From Planctomycetota bacterium (lineage in GTDB: Bacteria; Planctomycetota; Planctomycetia; Pirellulales; UBA1268): a stretch of 64,000 nt of DNA. This document shows, in pieces, positions 10,035 to 18,483 of the stretch. The notes below the pieces were generated by a model that was given only the letters and a program-made list of their open reading frames with translations, was not told where the DNA came from and made no database searches. The translations under genes and the position numbers were made by a program. The stretch's first letter is position 1, and each line of letters opens with the position of its first letter. The stretch is from NCBI GenBank assembly GCA_018970785.1, contig JAGWVR010000006.1, positions 1-64,000 on the forward strand, given 5' to 3'.

Positions 10035-11495
10035 ATGTCCGACAGCCTCCTCCAGCGCAGCGTGACCACCGCCGTCGCCCGCAACTTGGCCACCACGACC
10101 AAGACGCGGCCGATGATGATGTCGATCACCCCGCGGCACCTGCTCCACCTCCTCCCCTGGGTTCAGGTGGAAGGGGGCGTGTACCGCGTCAACCGCACCA
10201 AGGTCGAGCTCTCCAAGGCGGAGCGGATCGAGATCGTGCCCGCGGCGGCGGGGGGGCTGTCGTTCGCCCACGGCGAGCTGCGCAACGTCCCGCTGTTCTC
10301 CCGGTTTCCCGAGACGCTGCTCGAGCGGATGCAGCAGCGCTTCCGCACCGAGGAGGTGCCGCTGGGCAGCGACCTGCTCATCGAGGGGCAGGACCGGAGC
10401 ACGTTTTTCCTCATCGCCCAGGGGCAGGTGGAGATCCTCTCCAAGGGGGTCCATGGCCGTGACCTCCGCGCCGCCCTGCTCACCGAGGGGGAGTTCTTCG
10501 GCGAAGTCGATCTGGTCAGCGACAAGCCGTCGGGGATCACCGTCCGCACCATCACCCCCTGCGTGCTGCTCACGCTCTCCCGCCAGGACCTCGAAGGGGT
10601 GCTCGACGAGCTCCCCGCGCAGCGCGACTCCTTCCGCCAGGCGGTCGACGAGCACCTCGCCCTGCGCTCGAGCGTCAACCGCTACGGCGAGCGCAACATC
10701 GACCTCGTCTCCGGCTTCGCCGAAAACGTCGAGATCCCCGAGACGTTCGTCGACTACGCCGCCAACCCGCGCGAATACGCCCTGGCCGCGATCCAGACCG
10801 TCGTCCGCGTCCACACCCGCGTCTCCGACCTCTACAACGGGCCCTACGACCAGCTCGAGGAGCAGATCCGCCTCACCATCGAGGGGATCAAGGAGCGTCA
10901 GGAATGGGATCTGGTCAACAACCAGAAGTTCGGGCTGCTCCACTCGGTCGATCCGGCGATGCGCGTCAGCACCCGCTACGGCGCCCCGACCCCCGACGAC
11001 CTCGACGAGCTGCTGTCGCTGGTCTGGAAGAAGCCCGCCTTCTTCCTTGCCCACCCCAAGGCGATCGCCGCCTTCGAGCGCGAGTGCACCCGCCGCGGCG
11101 TGCCGCCGGTGACGACGACGGTCCACGGCTCGCCGGTGATCATGTGGCGCGGCGTGCCGCTGGTCCCGTGCGACAAGCTCGAGGTGAAGAGCCGCAACGG
11201 CTACAGCCAGTCGTCCGGCACGACGAGCATCCTCCTGCTCCGCGTCGGCGAGGACGACCAGGGGGTCGTCGGGCTCCACCAGACGGGGATCCCCGGTGAG
11301 ATCATGCCGAGCCTGTCGGCACGGTTGATGGGGCTCGACAGCCTCGGCGTCGCCTCCTACCTGCTGACCAACTATTTCTCGCTGGCAGTCCTCACCGACG
11401 ACGCCCTCGGCGTGCTCGAGAACGTCGAGGTGGGTTATTACCACGACGACCGGGCGATCGCCCGGGGTGCGCAGGCCGAGGGATCGGGGATCTGA
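10035..11495 (+). CDS. Family 2 (2B-type) encapsulin nanocompartment shell protein with internal cyclic-nucleotide-binding-like domain
   Basis: 486 aa; N-terminal arm ...PRHLLHLLPWVQVEGGVYRVNRTKVELSK; cNMP-like LFSRFPETLLERMQQRFRTEEVPLGSDLLIEGQDRSTFFLIAQGQVEILS...LLTEGEFFGEVDLV; C-terminal HK97-like part WKKPAFFLAHPKAIAAFERECTRRGVPPVTTTVHGSPVIMWRGVPLVPCDKLEV...GTTSILLLRVGEDDQGVVGLHQTGIPGE...SLGVASYLLTNYFSLAVLTDDALGVLENVEVGYY. Confidence 0.9.
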   Translation: MSDSLLQRSVTTAVARNLATTTKTRPMMMSITPRHLLHLLPWVQVEGGVYRVNRTKVELSKAERIEIVPAAAGGLSFAHGELRNVPLFSRFPETLLERMQQRFRTEEVPLGSDLLIEGQDRSTFFLIAQGQVEILSKGVHGRDLRAALLTEGEFFGEVDLVSDKPSGITVRTITPCVLLTLSRQDLEGVLDELPAQRDSFRQAVDEHLALRSSVNRYGERNIDLVSGFAENVEIPETFVDYAANPREYALAAIQTVVRVHTRVSDLYNGPYDQLEEQIRLTIEGIKERQEWDLVNNQKFGLLHSVDPAMRVSTRYGAPTPDDLDELLSLVWKKPAFFLAHPKAIAAFERECTRRGVPPVTTTVHGSPVIMWRGVPLVPCDKLEVKSRNGYSQSSGTTSILLLRVGEDDQGVVGLHQTGIPGEIMPSLSARLMGLDSLGVASYLLTNYFSLAVLTDDALGVLENVEVGYYHDDRAIARGAQAEGSGI

Positions 11496-11531
11496 CGGCC
11501 GACCGGCACACGCAGTCGGGAAGGAACGAGC

Positions 11532-13118
11532 ATGAGCATGTCCGACGCCACCGGCCCGACCGGGTTCGGGGCCACGCCCACCGACGAGATCGGCACGGCT
11601 GCCGCGCGGCTGGCACGCGAGGCCCTCGCGACGGCCGTGGCCGGTGCCGCGCCGCCGGTTCACGGAGCGGCCACGCCGCCGGCGCCGACCATTCCCACCC
11701 CGATCGCAGGCCAGCCGGTCGCCCCCGTGCTGCGGCCCGGGCCCGTGACCCCCCGGCCTCCAGGGCACGGCGGCACGACCGACTGGACGGGGCTCCGGCG
11801 CTTCGTCGGCGAGGTCCGCGGCCTCGACCACCGGCGCGCCGCCGAGCTCCCCGTGTGGCGCGGCGCCGGGCCGATCGGCCGTTCGCCGGTGGAGGCGGGG
11901 TTCGGCGCGGCGTTCGACGTCGAACGCGTGCGGCACGATTTCCCGATCCTCGGTGCGCGGATCCACGGTCATCCGCTGGTCTGGCTCGACAACGCCGCCA
12001 CCACCCACAAGCCGCAGGCGGTGATCGACGCCCTCGCGCGGTTCTATGCCACCGACTATTCCAACATCCACCGGGGAGCCCACACGCTCGCCGCCCGGGC
12101 CACCGAGGCCTACGAATCGGCCCGTGCGACCGTGGCGACGTTCCTCGGTGCGGCAACGCCGGACGAGATCCTCTTCGTCCGCGGCTGCACCGAGGGGATC
12201 AATCTCGTCGCCAACGTCCTCGCCCCCCGGCTGCACCCCGGCGACGAGATCGTGGTGATGGAGCTCGAGCACCACGCCAACATCGTCCCCTGGCAGATGG
12301 TCGCCGAGCGCACCGGTGCCGTCCTCCGTGTCGCCCCGATCGACGACCGCGGCGAGGTGATCGTCGAGGCCTACGCGCGGCTCCTCGGCCCGCGGACGCG
12401 GCTGGTGGCGATGTCGCACGCCTCCAACAGCCTTGGCACGATCCTCCCGGTGGAGGTGCTGACGGGGCTGGCGCGGGCCCACGGGGCGCTGGTGCTGGTC
12501 GACGGTGCCCAGAGCGTGTCGCATTTCCCCGTCGACGTCCGCCGGATCGGCTGCGACTTCTACGTCTTCTCAGGCCACAAGATCTTCGGGCCCACCGGCA
12601 TCGGCGCCGTCTACGCCCGCGGCGACCTGCTCGCCACGCTGCCCCCCTGGCAGGGCGGCGGCAACATGATCCGCGACGTCTCCTTCGCGCGGACGACGTA
12701 TGCCGATCCGCCGGCCCGGTTCGAGGCGGGCACGCCGAGCATCGCCGACGCAGTCGGCCTGGCCGCGGCGCTCGACTACGTCACGGGACTGGGGCGCGAG
12801 CGGATCGCCGCCTACGAGCACGGCCTCCTCCACCACGCCACGCGCCGCCTCGAGGCGATCGACAAAGTGCGCCTGGTGGGGACCGCGCGGGACAAGGTCG
12901 GCGTGCTGTCGTTCGTGCTCGACGGCCACGATCCGGTCGCGATCGGGAGGCGGCTCGACCGCGCCGGCATCGCCGTCCGGGCCGGCCACCACTGCGCCCA
13001 GCCTTCGCTGCGTCACTTCGGGCTCGAGGCCACCGTGCGGCCGTCGCTGGCCTTCTACAACACCCCTGCCGAGATCGACCGGCTCGCCGACGTCGTCGCC
13101 GGGATCGCCGCCGGCTGA
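11532..13118 (+). CDS. SufS-like cysteine desulfurase with ~128-aa Ala/Pro-rich N-terminal extension (probable encapsulin cargo)
   Basis: 528 aa; catalytic core from about residue 129 (FDVERVRHDFPIL...LDNAATTHKPQAVIDAL); PLP Lys FSGHKIFGPTG; active-site Cys GHHCAQP; 37 bp after shell gene with AAGGA upstream. Confidence 0.93.
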   Translation: MSMSDATGPTGFGATPTDEIGTAAARLAREALATAVAGAAPPVHGAATPPAPTIPTPIAGQPVAPVLRPGPVTPRPPGHGGTTDWTGLRRFVGEVRGLDHRRAAELPVWRGAGPIGRSPVEAGFGAAFDVERVRHDFPILGARIHGHPLVWLDNAATTHKPQAVIDALARFYATDYSNIHRGAHTLAARATEAYESARATVATFLGAATPDEILFVRGCTEGINLVANVLAPRLHPGDEIVVMELEHHANIVPWQMVAERTGAVLRVAPIDDRGEVIVEAYARLLGPRTRLVAMSHASNSLGTILPVEVLTGLARAHGALVLVDGAQSVSHFPVDVRRIGCDFYVFSGHKIFGPTGIGAVYARGDLLATLPPWQGGGNMIRDVSFARTTYADPPARFEAGTPSIADAVGLAAALDYVTGLGRERIAAYEHGLLHHATRRLEAIDKVRLVGTARDKVGVLSFVLDGHDPVAIGRRLDRAGIAVRAGHHCAQPSLRHFGLEATVRPSLAFYNTPAEIDRLADVVAGIAAG

Positions 13119-14968
13119 GCGCCCGGCCCGCCGAGGGGCGGAGCGGGAGCGAGCGCGGCCGCCGGCCGGGGCACGGTGGCCGTGGGTGCGGTCGCCCGGG
13201 CACCGTACGGCCAGATCAACGGCGCCAGAGCCACCGTGACCGCCATCACGAGGAGGTTGAGCGGTCCGCCGAAGCGCAGGTAGTCGGAAAACCGGTAGCC
13301 GCCCGGGCCATAGATCATGAGGTTGGTCTGGTAGCCCATCGGCGTCGCGAAGCCGCAGCTGGCGGCGACCGTGATCGCCATCACGAACGGCAGCGGATTG
13401 ACGCCGAGGTCCGCCGCCGCCTGCCAGGCGATCGGGAACACGAGCACCGCCGCGGCGTTGTTGCTCATCAGCTCGGTGAACAGCATCGCCACGAGGTAGA
13501 CGGCCGCCAGCACGGCGGTCGGATTCGATCCGGCGGCCGCGATCGTTCCCTGCGCCAGTGCCGCGGCCACGCCGGTCTTCTCCAGCGCCCGGGCGAGACC
13601 GAAGCTGGCGGCGATCAGCAGCAGCGATTCCCACTCGATCGCCCGCCGCGCCTCGCCGGCGGAGATGCAGCGCGTGGCGATCACGACGCCGGCGGCGACC
13701 AGCGCGGCGGCGACCATCGGCACCAGATCGGTGGCGGCGGCGAGGACCATCGCCACCAGCACGCCCCCGGCGATCCAGGCGCGGTCGTGCCGCGGGGGCT
13801 GGGCGCCGGCGATCTCGCTGACGAGGTAGAAATGACGCCGCGAGCGTTGGCGCTCGAGGAATCCGGGGCTCGCCTCGAGGAGGAGCGTGTCGCCCGGCTC
13901 GAGGACGATGTCGCCGAGCTTCCCCTGGAGCCGCTCGCCGTTGCGGGCCACGGCGATCACCACCGCGTCGTAGGCGGTGCGGAAACGGCCGTCGCGGATC
14001 GACAGACCGACGACCGGGCAGGCCGGCGAGACGACCGCCTCCACAAGCACGCGCTCGCTGCGCGGCCCGTCGAGCTGGAACACCTGGTCGGTGGCGGGGC
14101 GCAGGCCGCGGATCTTCTGCAGCTCGACGACGCTGTCGATCACGCCGACGAACACCAACCGGTCGCCGGCCTCGAGGCGTTCGCTGGGGGCGACCGCGGC
14201 GAGCACGTGGCCGGCCCGGTCGATCTCCATGAGGAACAGGCCGTCGAGGCCGCGGAGCCCCGCCTCCTCGATCGTCCGCCCCACCAGCGCGCTGGCGGGA
14301 TCGACCTCCATCTCGACCGAATACTGGCGCGGGTCGTCGGCCTCGCTGATCGCCGGGCGCCGGTCGACGAGGAGGTGCCGGCTGGCGACGAGCAGGTAGA
14401 CGAATCCCGCCGCCAGCAGCGGCACGCCGAGCCAGGAGATGTCGAACATCCCCATCGGCTCCCCGGTCTTGGCCTTGAGCAGGCCGCTGACGACGACGTT
14501 GGTGCTCGTGCCGATCAGCGTGCACAGACCGCCGAGGACGACCGCGGCGTTCATCGGCATCAGCAGCTTCGACACACTGAGCCGGTGCTTGGCGGCCCAG
14601 GTGCGGATCGCCGGCACCATCAGGGCGACGACGGGGGTGTTGTTCATGAACGCCGACACCAGCGCCGGCCCGGCCATCGTGCGGAACTGCGCCGCTTCGA
14701 GCGACTTCGGCCTGCCGAGCACCCGGTCGACGACCAGCGCCAGGGCGCCGGTGCGCTCGACCGCCGCGGCCACCACGAACAGCGCCGCGACGGTGATCAT
14801 CCCCTCGTTGGCCATGCCCTTGAGGGCCTCGTCGGGGGTGAGGACCCCGGCGGCGAGGAGCACCACCACGCCGCCGATCATCGCCATGTCGGGGGCGCGC
14901 TGTGCCGACGAGAGCAGCACCAGCGTGACGATGACGACCGCCGCGGTGAGGAGGCTCTGCCAATCCAC
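13055..14968 (-). CDS. SLC13-family permease with TrkA-C-type regulatory domains (candidate sulfate/anion transporter)
   Basis: From GTG 14968: VDWQSLLTAAVVIVTLVLLSSAQRAPDMAMIGGVVVLLAAGVLTPDEALKGMANEGMITVAALFVVAAAVERTG...FMNNTPVVALMVPAI...GTSTNVVVSGLL; central LEAGDRLVFVG / LEPGDTLLLEA. Confidence 0.87.
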   Translation of the reverse strand: MDWQSLLTAAVVIVTLVLLSSAQRAPDMAMIGGVVVLLAAGVLTPDEALKGMANEGMITVAALFVVAAAVERTGALALVVDRVLGRPKSLEAAQFRTMAGPALVSAFMNNTPVVALMVPAIRTWAAKHRLSVSKLLMPMNAAVVLGGLCTLIGTSTNVVVSGLLKAKTGEPMGMFDISWLGVPLLAAGFVYLLVASRHLLVDRRPAISEADDPRQYSVEMEVDPASALVGRTIEEAGLRGLDGLFLMEIDRAGHVLAAVAPSERLEAGDRLVFVGVIDSVVELQKIRGLRPATDQVFQLDGPRSERVLVEAVVSPACPVVGLSIRDGRFRTAYDAVVIAVARNGERLQGKLGDIVLEPGDTLLLEASPGFLERQRSRRHFYLVSEIAGAQPPRHDRAWIAGGVLVAMVLAAATDLVPMVAAALVAAGVVIATRCISAGEARRAIEWESLLLIAASFGLARALEKTGVAAALAQGTIAAAGSNPTAVLAAVYLVAMLFTELMSNNAAAVLVFPIAWQAAADLGVNPLPFVMAITVAASCGFATPMGYQTNLMIYGPGGYRFSDYLRFGGPLNLLVMAVTVALAPLIWPYGARATAPTATVPRPAAALAPAPPLGGPGAQPAAIPATTSASRSISAGVL

Positions 14969-15179
14969 GATCGTGAGTCCGCCCGTCGATGAAAGCGTGC
15001 CGCTCGGGGCCGGGGGTCGGCGACGTGTGCCGATTCCGCCACGGGGGCGATGCGGAGGTTTTCCCGTCCCGGGCGGCCCCGGTGCAAGGGCAACCATCAC
15101 CCCGGTCGGCGATTGGCGGAGCCGACGCGGGCCATGGTACCCTGCCGCTCCGATTCACCATTCCCGGGGGGAGGCACCG

Positions 15180-15824
15180 ATGGCCCGCTCGACGATCGAT
15201 CAGCTGCTCGACGGCAACGCCGGCTTCGTCACGGAGGAGTGGGCCCCCAACGCCGAGTACTACAAGTCGATCGCCGCCCGGCAGACGCCGAAAGTCCTGT
15301 GGATCGGCTGCTCCGACTCGCGCGTCAGCGAGCATCAGATGACCGGCTCGAAGCCGGGCACGATGTTCGTCCACCGCAACGTCGCCAACATCGTCGCCTT
15401 CAACGACGTCAACATCTCGGCGATCCTCGAATACGGCGTCGTCCACCTCAAGATCGAGGACATCATCGTCTGCGGCCACACCCGCTGCGGCGGCATCGCC
15501 GCGATCGAGGACGGGGTCCACGAGAATTACATCGCCGACTGGCTGTGCATCGCGACCGGCGCCAAGGAGGCCGCCGACCGGATCGCCAAAGAGCGGAAGC
15601 TGTCGCGCGAGGAGAAGTTGGCGGTACTCACGGAGGAGAACGTCAAGCTCCAGATCAAGCACCTGCGGAACCTCGCCCTGATCAAGAACATGCACGCCAA
15701 GGGGAGCCTGCCGCGGATCCACGGCTGGCTGTACCGGGTGGAGAGCGGCACGATCGACGTCCTCGTCGACGGCCAGGGTGCCGTGAAGCCGGCCGCGAAG
15801 AAGCCGGCGAAGGGGCGGCGGTAG
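15180..15824 (+). CDS. beta-carbonic anhydrase
   Basis: VLWIGCSDSRVSEHQMTGSKPGTMFVHRNVANIV...IIVCGHTRCGGIAA. Confidence 0.96.
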   Translation: MARSTIDQLLDGNAGFVTEEWAPNAEYYKSIAARQTPKVLWIGCSDSRVSEHQMTGSKPGTMFVHRNVANIVAFNDVNISAILEYGVVHLKIEDIIVCGHTRCGGIAAIEDGVHENYIADWLCIATGAKEAADRIAKERKLSREEKLAVLTEENVKLQIKHLRNLALIKNMHAKGSLPRIHGWLYRVESGTIDVLVDGQGAVKPAAKKPAKGRR

Positions 15825-15833
15825 CAGGCGACC

Positions 15834-16454
15834 ATGACCAGCCGCAGCGACACGGCGCGCGAGCGCTTCAGCGACTATTACGCCCTCCCCACCGCACCGT
15901 GGGACATCGGCCGGCCGCAACACGCCTTCGTCGCCGCCGGCGACCGGATCGGCGGCCGGATCCTCGACTGCGGCTGCGGGAGCGGCGACCTGGCGATCTG
16001 GCTCGCGGCGCGCGGCCACGCCGTGACCGGCGTCGATTTCCTCGCGGCGCCGCTCGCGGCTGCGCGCGACAAGGCGCGCCGCGCGGGTGTCGAGGTGACC
16101 TTCCTGGAGATGGATGCCCTGGCCGTCGGCGAGATCCCCGCGCGGTTCGATGCCGTCACCGACTCGGGGTTGTTCCATTCGTTCGACGACGCGGCCCGCG
16201 CCCGCTACGTCGCGGCGTTGCGCCGGCTGCTCGAGCCGGGGGCGCGGGTCTTCATCCTCTCGATGTCACCGGCCGAGCCGGGCGAGCAGGGACCGCGGCG
16301 CGTGTCGGAGGAGGAGATCCGCGCGGCGTTCGCCGACGGGTTCACCGTCGAGTCGATCGAGCCGGCCCGGTTCGAAGTCGTGCCGGGGATCGCCGGCGCC
16401 GAGTTCTCCCCCGGCGGTGCCCACGCCCTGTTCACCACGCTGCGGCGGGCCTGA
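15834..16454 (+). CDS. class I SAM-dependent methyltransferase
   Basis: ILDCGCGSGDLAIWLAARGHAVTGVDFLAAPLAAARDKA...FDAVTDSGLFHSF. Confidence 0.88.
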   Translation: MTSRSDTARERFSDYYALPTAPWDIGRPQHAFVAAGDRIGGRILDCGCGSGDLAIWLAARGHAVTGVDFLAAPLAAARDKARRAGVEVTFLEMDALAVGEIPARFDAVTDSGLFHSFDDAARARYVAALRRLLEPGARVFILSMSPAEPGEQGPRRVSEEEIRAAFADGFTVESIEPARFEVVPGIAGAEFSPGGAHALFTTLRRA

Positions 16455-16536
16455 GCCGGACGGCGCCTGGTCCGGCGGCGCCGCGCGGAGTAGAAATCGG
16501 TGCGGGCCGGGAGGGCGCGGCCGCGGAGGGTGGCTG

Positions 16537-17478
16537 ATGGCACGCGTTCGCAACGGCGGCCCGGGGGCGTCGGGCTTCCTGTGGCTCGTGGTCGTGGGAC
16601 TGGCGCTGGTCGCCCCGACCGCCCCCGCGGTGGTCATCCAGACGACCACCGGCACCGGCAACACCACCGCCCCGGCCGACGACCCGGGCTGGTCGGCCGT
16701 CGGCGCCCGGGGGATCGGCACCGGCGTCTACGTCGGCGGTGGCTGGGTCCTCACCGCGGCCCACGTCTGGTCGGGGCCGATCACCCTCTCGGGCAGCACC
16801 TACTTCGCCGTCCCCGGCTCCGAGGTCCGCCTCACCAACGCCGGCCTGCCGGGGATGTCGGCGGACACCGATCTGATGATGTACCGGCTCACGGTCGTTC
16901 CCTCCGGCATCGCCGCCCCGCGGATCGCCGCGGCGACGCCGGCGGTGGGGGCGGCGGTGACGATGATCGGCGCGGGGCGCGACCGGCAACCGGGGCTCAC
17001 GGAGTGGAGCGTGAACACGGCGGCATCGCCGTGGACATGGACCGAGGTCGCCTCGGGGGGCGACGCCGCCGGCTACAAGGCGAACATGGCCGCCCGCTCG
17101 ATGCGCTGGGGCACCAACACGCTCTCCGGGACCGGGGCGTGGATCTCCTACGGCTACGGTGACGTGAAGACGGTGGTGACGACGTTCGACCTCCTGCCGG
17201 GCAGCTCCGAGGCTCAGGCGAGCTACGGCGATTCCGGTGGCGGCGTATTCACGAAGAACGGTGCCGATTGGGAACTGGCGGGGCTGATGCTCACCGTCGA
17301 CGGCTACTCCGGCCAGCCCGACGCCGGGGCCAATGCCGTGTTCGGCAACGTGACCTTCTCCGCCGATCTCGCGCTCTACCGCCCGCAGATCATGGCGATC
17401 GTCCCCGAGCCGTCGGCGCTCCTGCTGGCCGGGATCGGCGCGGGCTGGCTGCTCCTGCGCAGCCGCCGCCGGCGCTGA
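16537..17478 (+). CDS. trypsin-like serine protease with PEP-CTERM sorting tail
   Basis: Triad-like segments LTAAHVW, DTDLMMYRL, YGDSGGGVF; C-terminus VPEPSALLLAGIGAGWLLLRSRRRR. Confidence 0.83.
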   Translation: MARVRNGGPGASGFLWLVVVGLALVAPTAPAVVIQTTTGTGNTTAPADDPGWSAVGARGIGTGVYVGGGWVLTAAHVWSGPITLSGSTYFAVPGSEVRLTNAGLPGMSADTDLMMYRLTVVPSGIAAPRIAAATPAVGAAVTMIGAGRDRQPGLTEWSVNTAASPWTWTEVASGGDAAGYKANMAARSMRWGTNTLSGTGAWISYGYGDVKTVVTTFDLLPGSSEAQASYGDSGGGVFTKNGADWELAGLMLTVDGYSGQPDAGANAVFGNVTFSADLALYRPQIMAIVPEPSALLLAGIGAGWLLLRSRRRR

Positions 17479-17553
17479 GAACGGGGGGTGGGGCGGCGAC
17501 GGTCCATGGCCGGGTGGGACCGACGGAATGGTCAGCGTGGAGCGGGGCGCCCG

Positions 17554-18453
17554 ATGCGGCTCTATCCCTGTGATCGCTATCCGCTGCCGTTGCCCGAAGG
17601 GCACCGCTTCCCGCTGGTGAAATACCGGCGGCTGCGCGAGCGGCTCGAGGCCCACGCGGTTGCGGGCGCGGCTCTGGAGTTCATCGAGCCCCATGCGGCG
17701 ACCGCCGACGAGCTGCTCCGCGTCCACGACCGCGGCTACGTCGGGCGCGTGCTGTCGGGCGGCCTGTCGGCGGCGGAGGTGCGCCGGATCGGGTTCCCCT
17801 GGAGCCCGGAACTGGTCGAGCGCTCGCTGCGCAGCACCGGCGCCGCCGTCGACGCCGCCGCGGCCGCGCTCGAGGACGGCGCGGCGGCGAGCCTCGCCGG
17901 TGGCACCCACCATGCCGGCAGCGACTTCGGCGAGGGGTATTGCGTGTTCAACGACACCGCCGTCGCCGCCCGCGAACTGCAGGCCCGCAACGCCGTCCGG
18001 CGCGTGCTGATCCTCGACTGCGACGTCCACCAGGGGAACGGCACGGCGCAGATCTTCGCCGCCGACCCGACGGTGTTCACGATGTCGATCCACGGCGCCC
18101 GCAACTTCCCGCTCCGCAAGCACCCCGGGTCGCTCGACGTGCCGCTCGACGACGGCTGCGACGACGCCGGTTACCTGGCGGCGCTGGTGCCGGCGCTGGC
18201 GGAGTCGATCGACCGGGCGCGTGCCGACCTGGTGCTCTACATCGCCGGTGCCGATCCCTACGCCGGCGACCGGCTGGGGCGGCTGGCGCTGTCCAAGGAA
18301 GGCCTCCTCGCCCGCGACCGGGCGGTCCTGGCGGCCACGCGCGGCGCCGGCCTGCCGGTGGCGATCGTCTGCGGCGGCGGCTACTGCGCCGACGTCGACG
18401 AGATCGTCGACATCCACGCCGCGACGATGCTCCTCGCCGCCGGCTGGGGCTGA
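17554..18453 (+). CDS. histone deacetylase-family (acetoin utilization-like) protein
   Basis: AGGTHHAGSDFGEGYCVFNDTAVAARELQ...VLILDCDVHQGNGTAQIF...YIAGADPYAGD. Confidence 0.92.
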   Translation: MRLYPCDRYPLPLPEGHRFPLVKYRRLRERLEAHAVAGAALEFIEPHAATADELLRVHDRGYVGRVLSGGLSAAEVRRIGFPWSPELVERSLRSTGAAVDAAAAALEDGAAASLAGGTHHAGSDFGEGYCVFNDTAVAARELQARNAVRRVLILDCDVHQGNGTAQIFAADPTVFTMSIHGARNFPLRKHPGSLDVPLDDGCDDAGYLAALVPALAESIDRARADLVLYIAGADPYAGDRLGRLALSKEGLLARDRAVLAATRGAGLPVAIVCGGGYCADVDEIVDIHAATMLLAAGWG

Positions 18454-18483
18454 CGGGTGTCGCGGCGGCACGGGAGCCGGCGC

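Noticed and set aside
10290-10620. Crp/FNR-type transcription factor
   Set aside because: The cNMP-like domain sits inside a larger encapsulin shell ORF and no HTH follows it
11855-14992. 1045-aa plus-strand ORF
   Set aside because: Out-of-frame over the desulfurase and antisense to the SLC13 permease; Arg/His-rich, no domain signal
12570-16178. 1202-aa minus-strand ORF
   Set aside because: Overlaps confident carbonic anhydrase, permease and desulfurase genes in the wrong frame or strand; typical high-GC artefact
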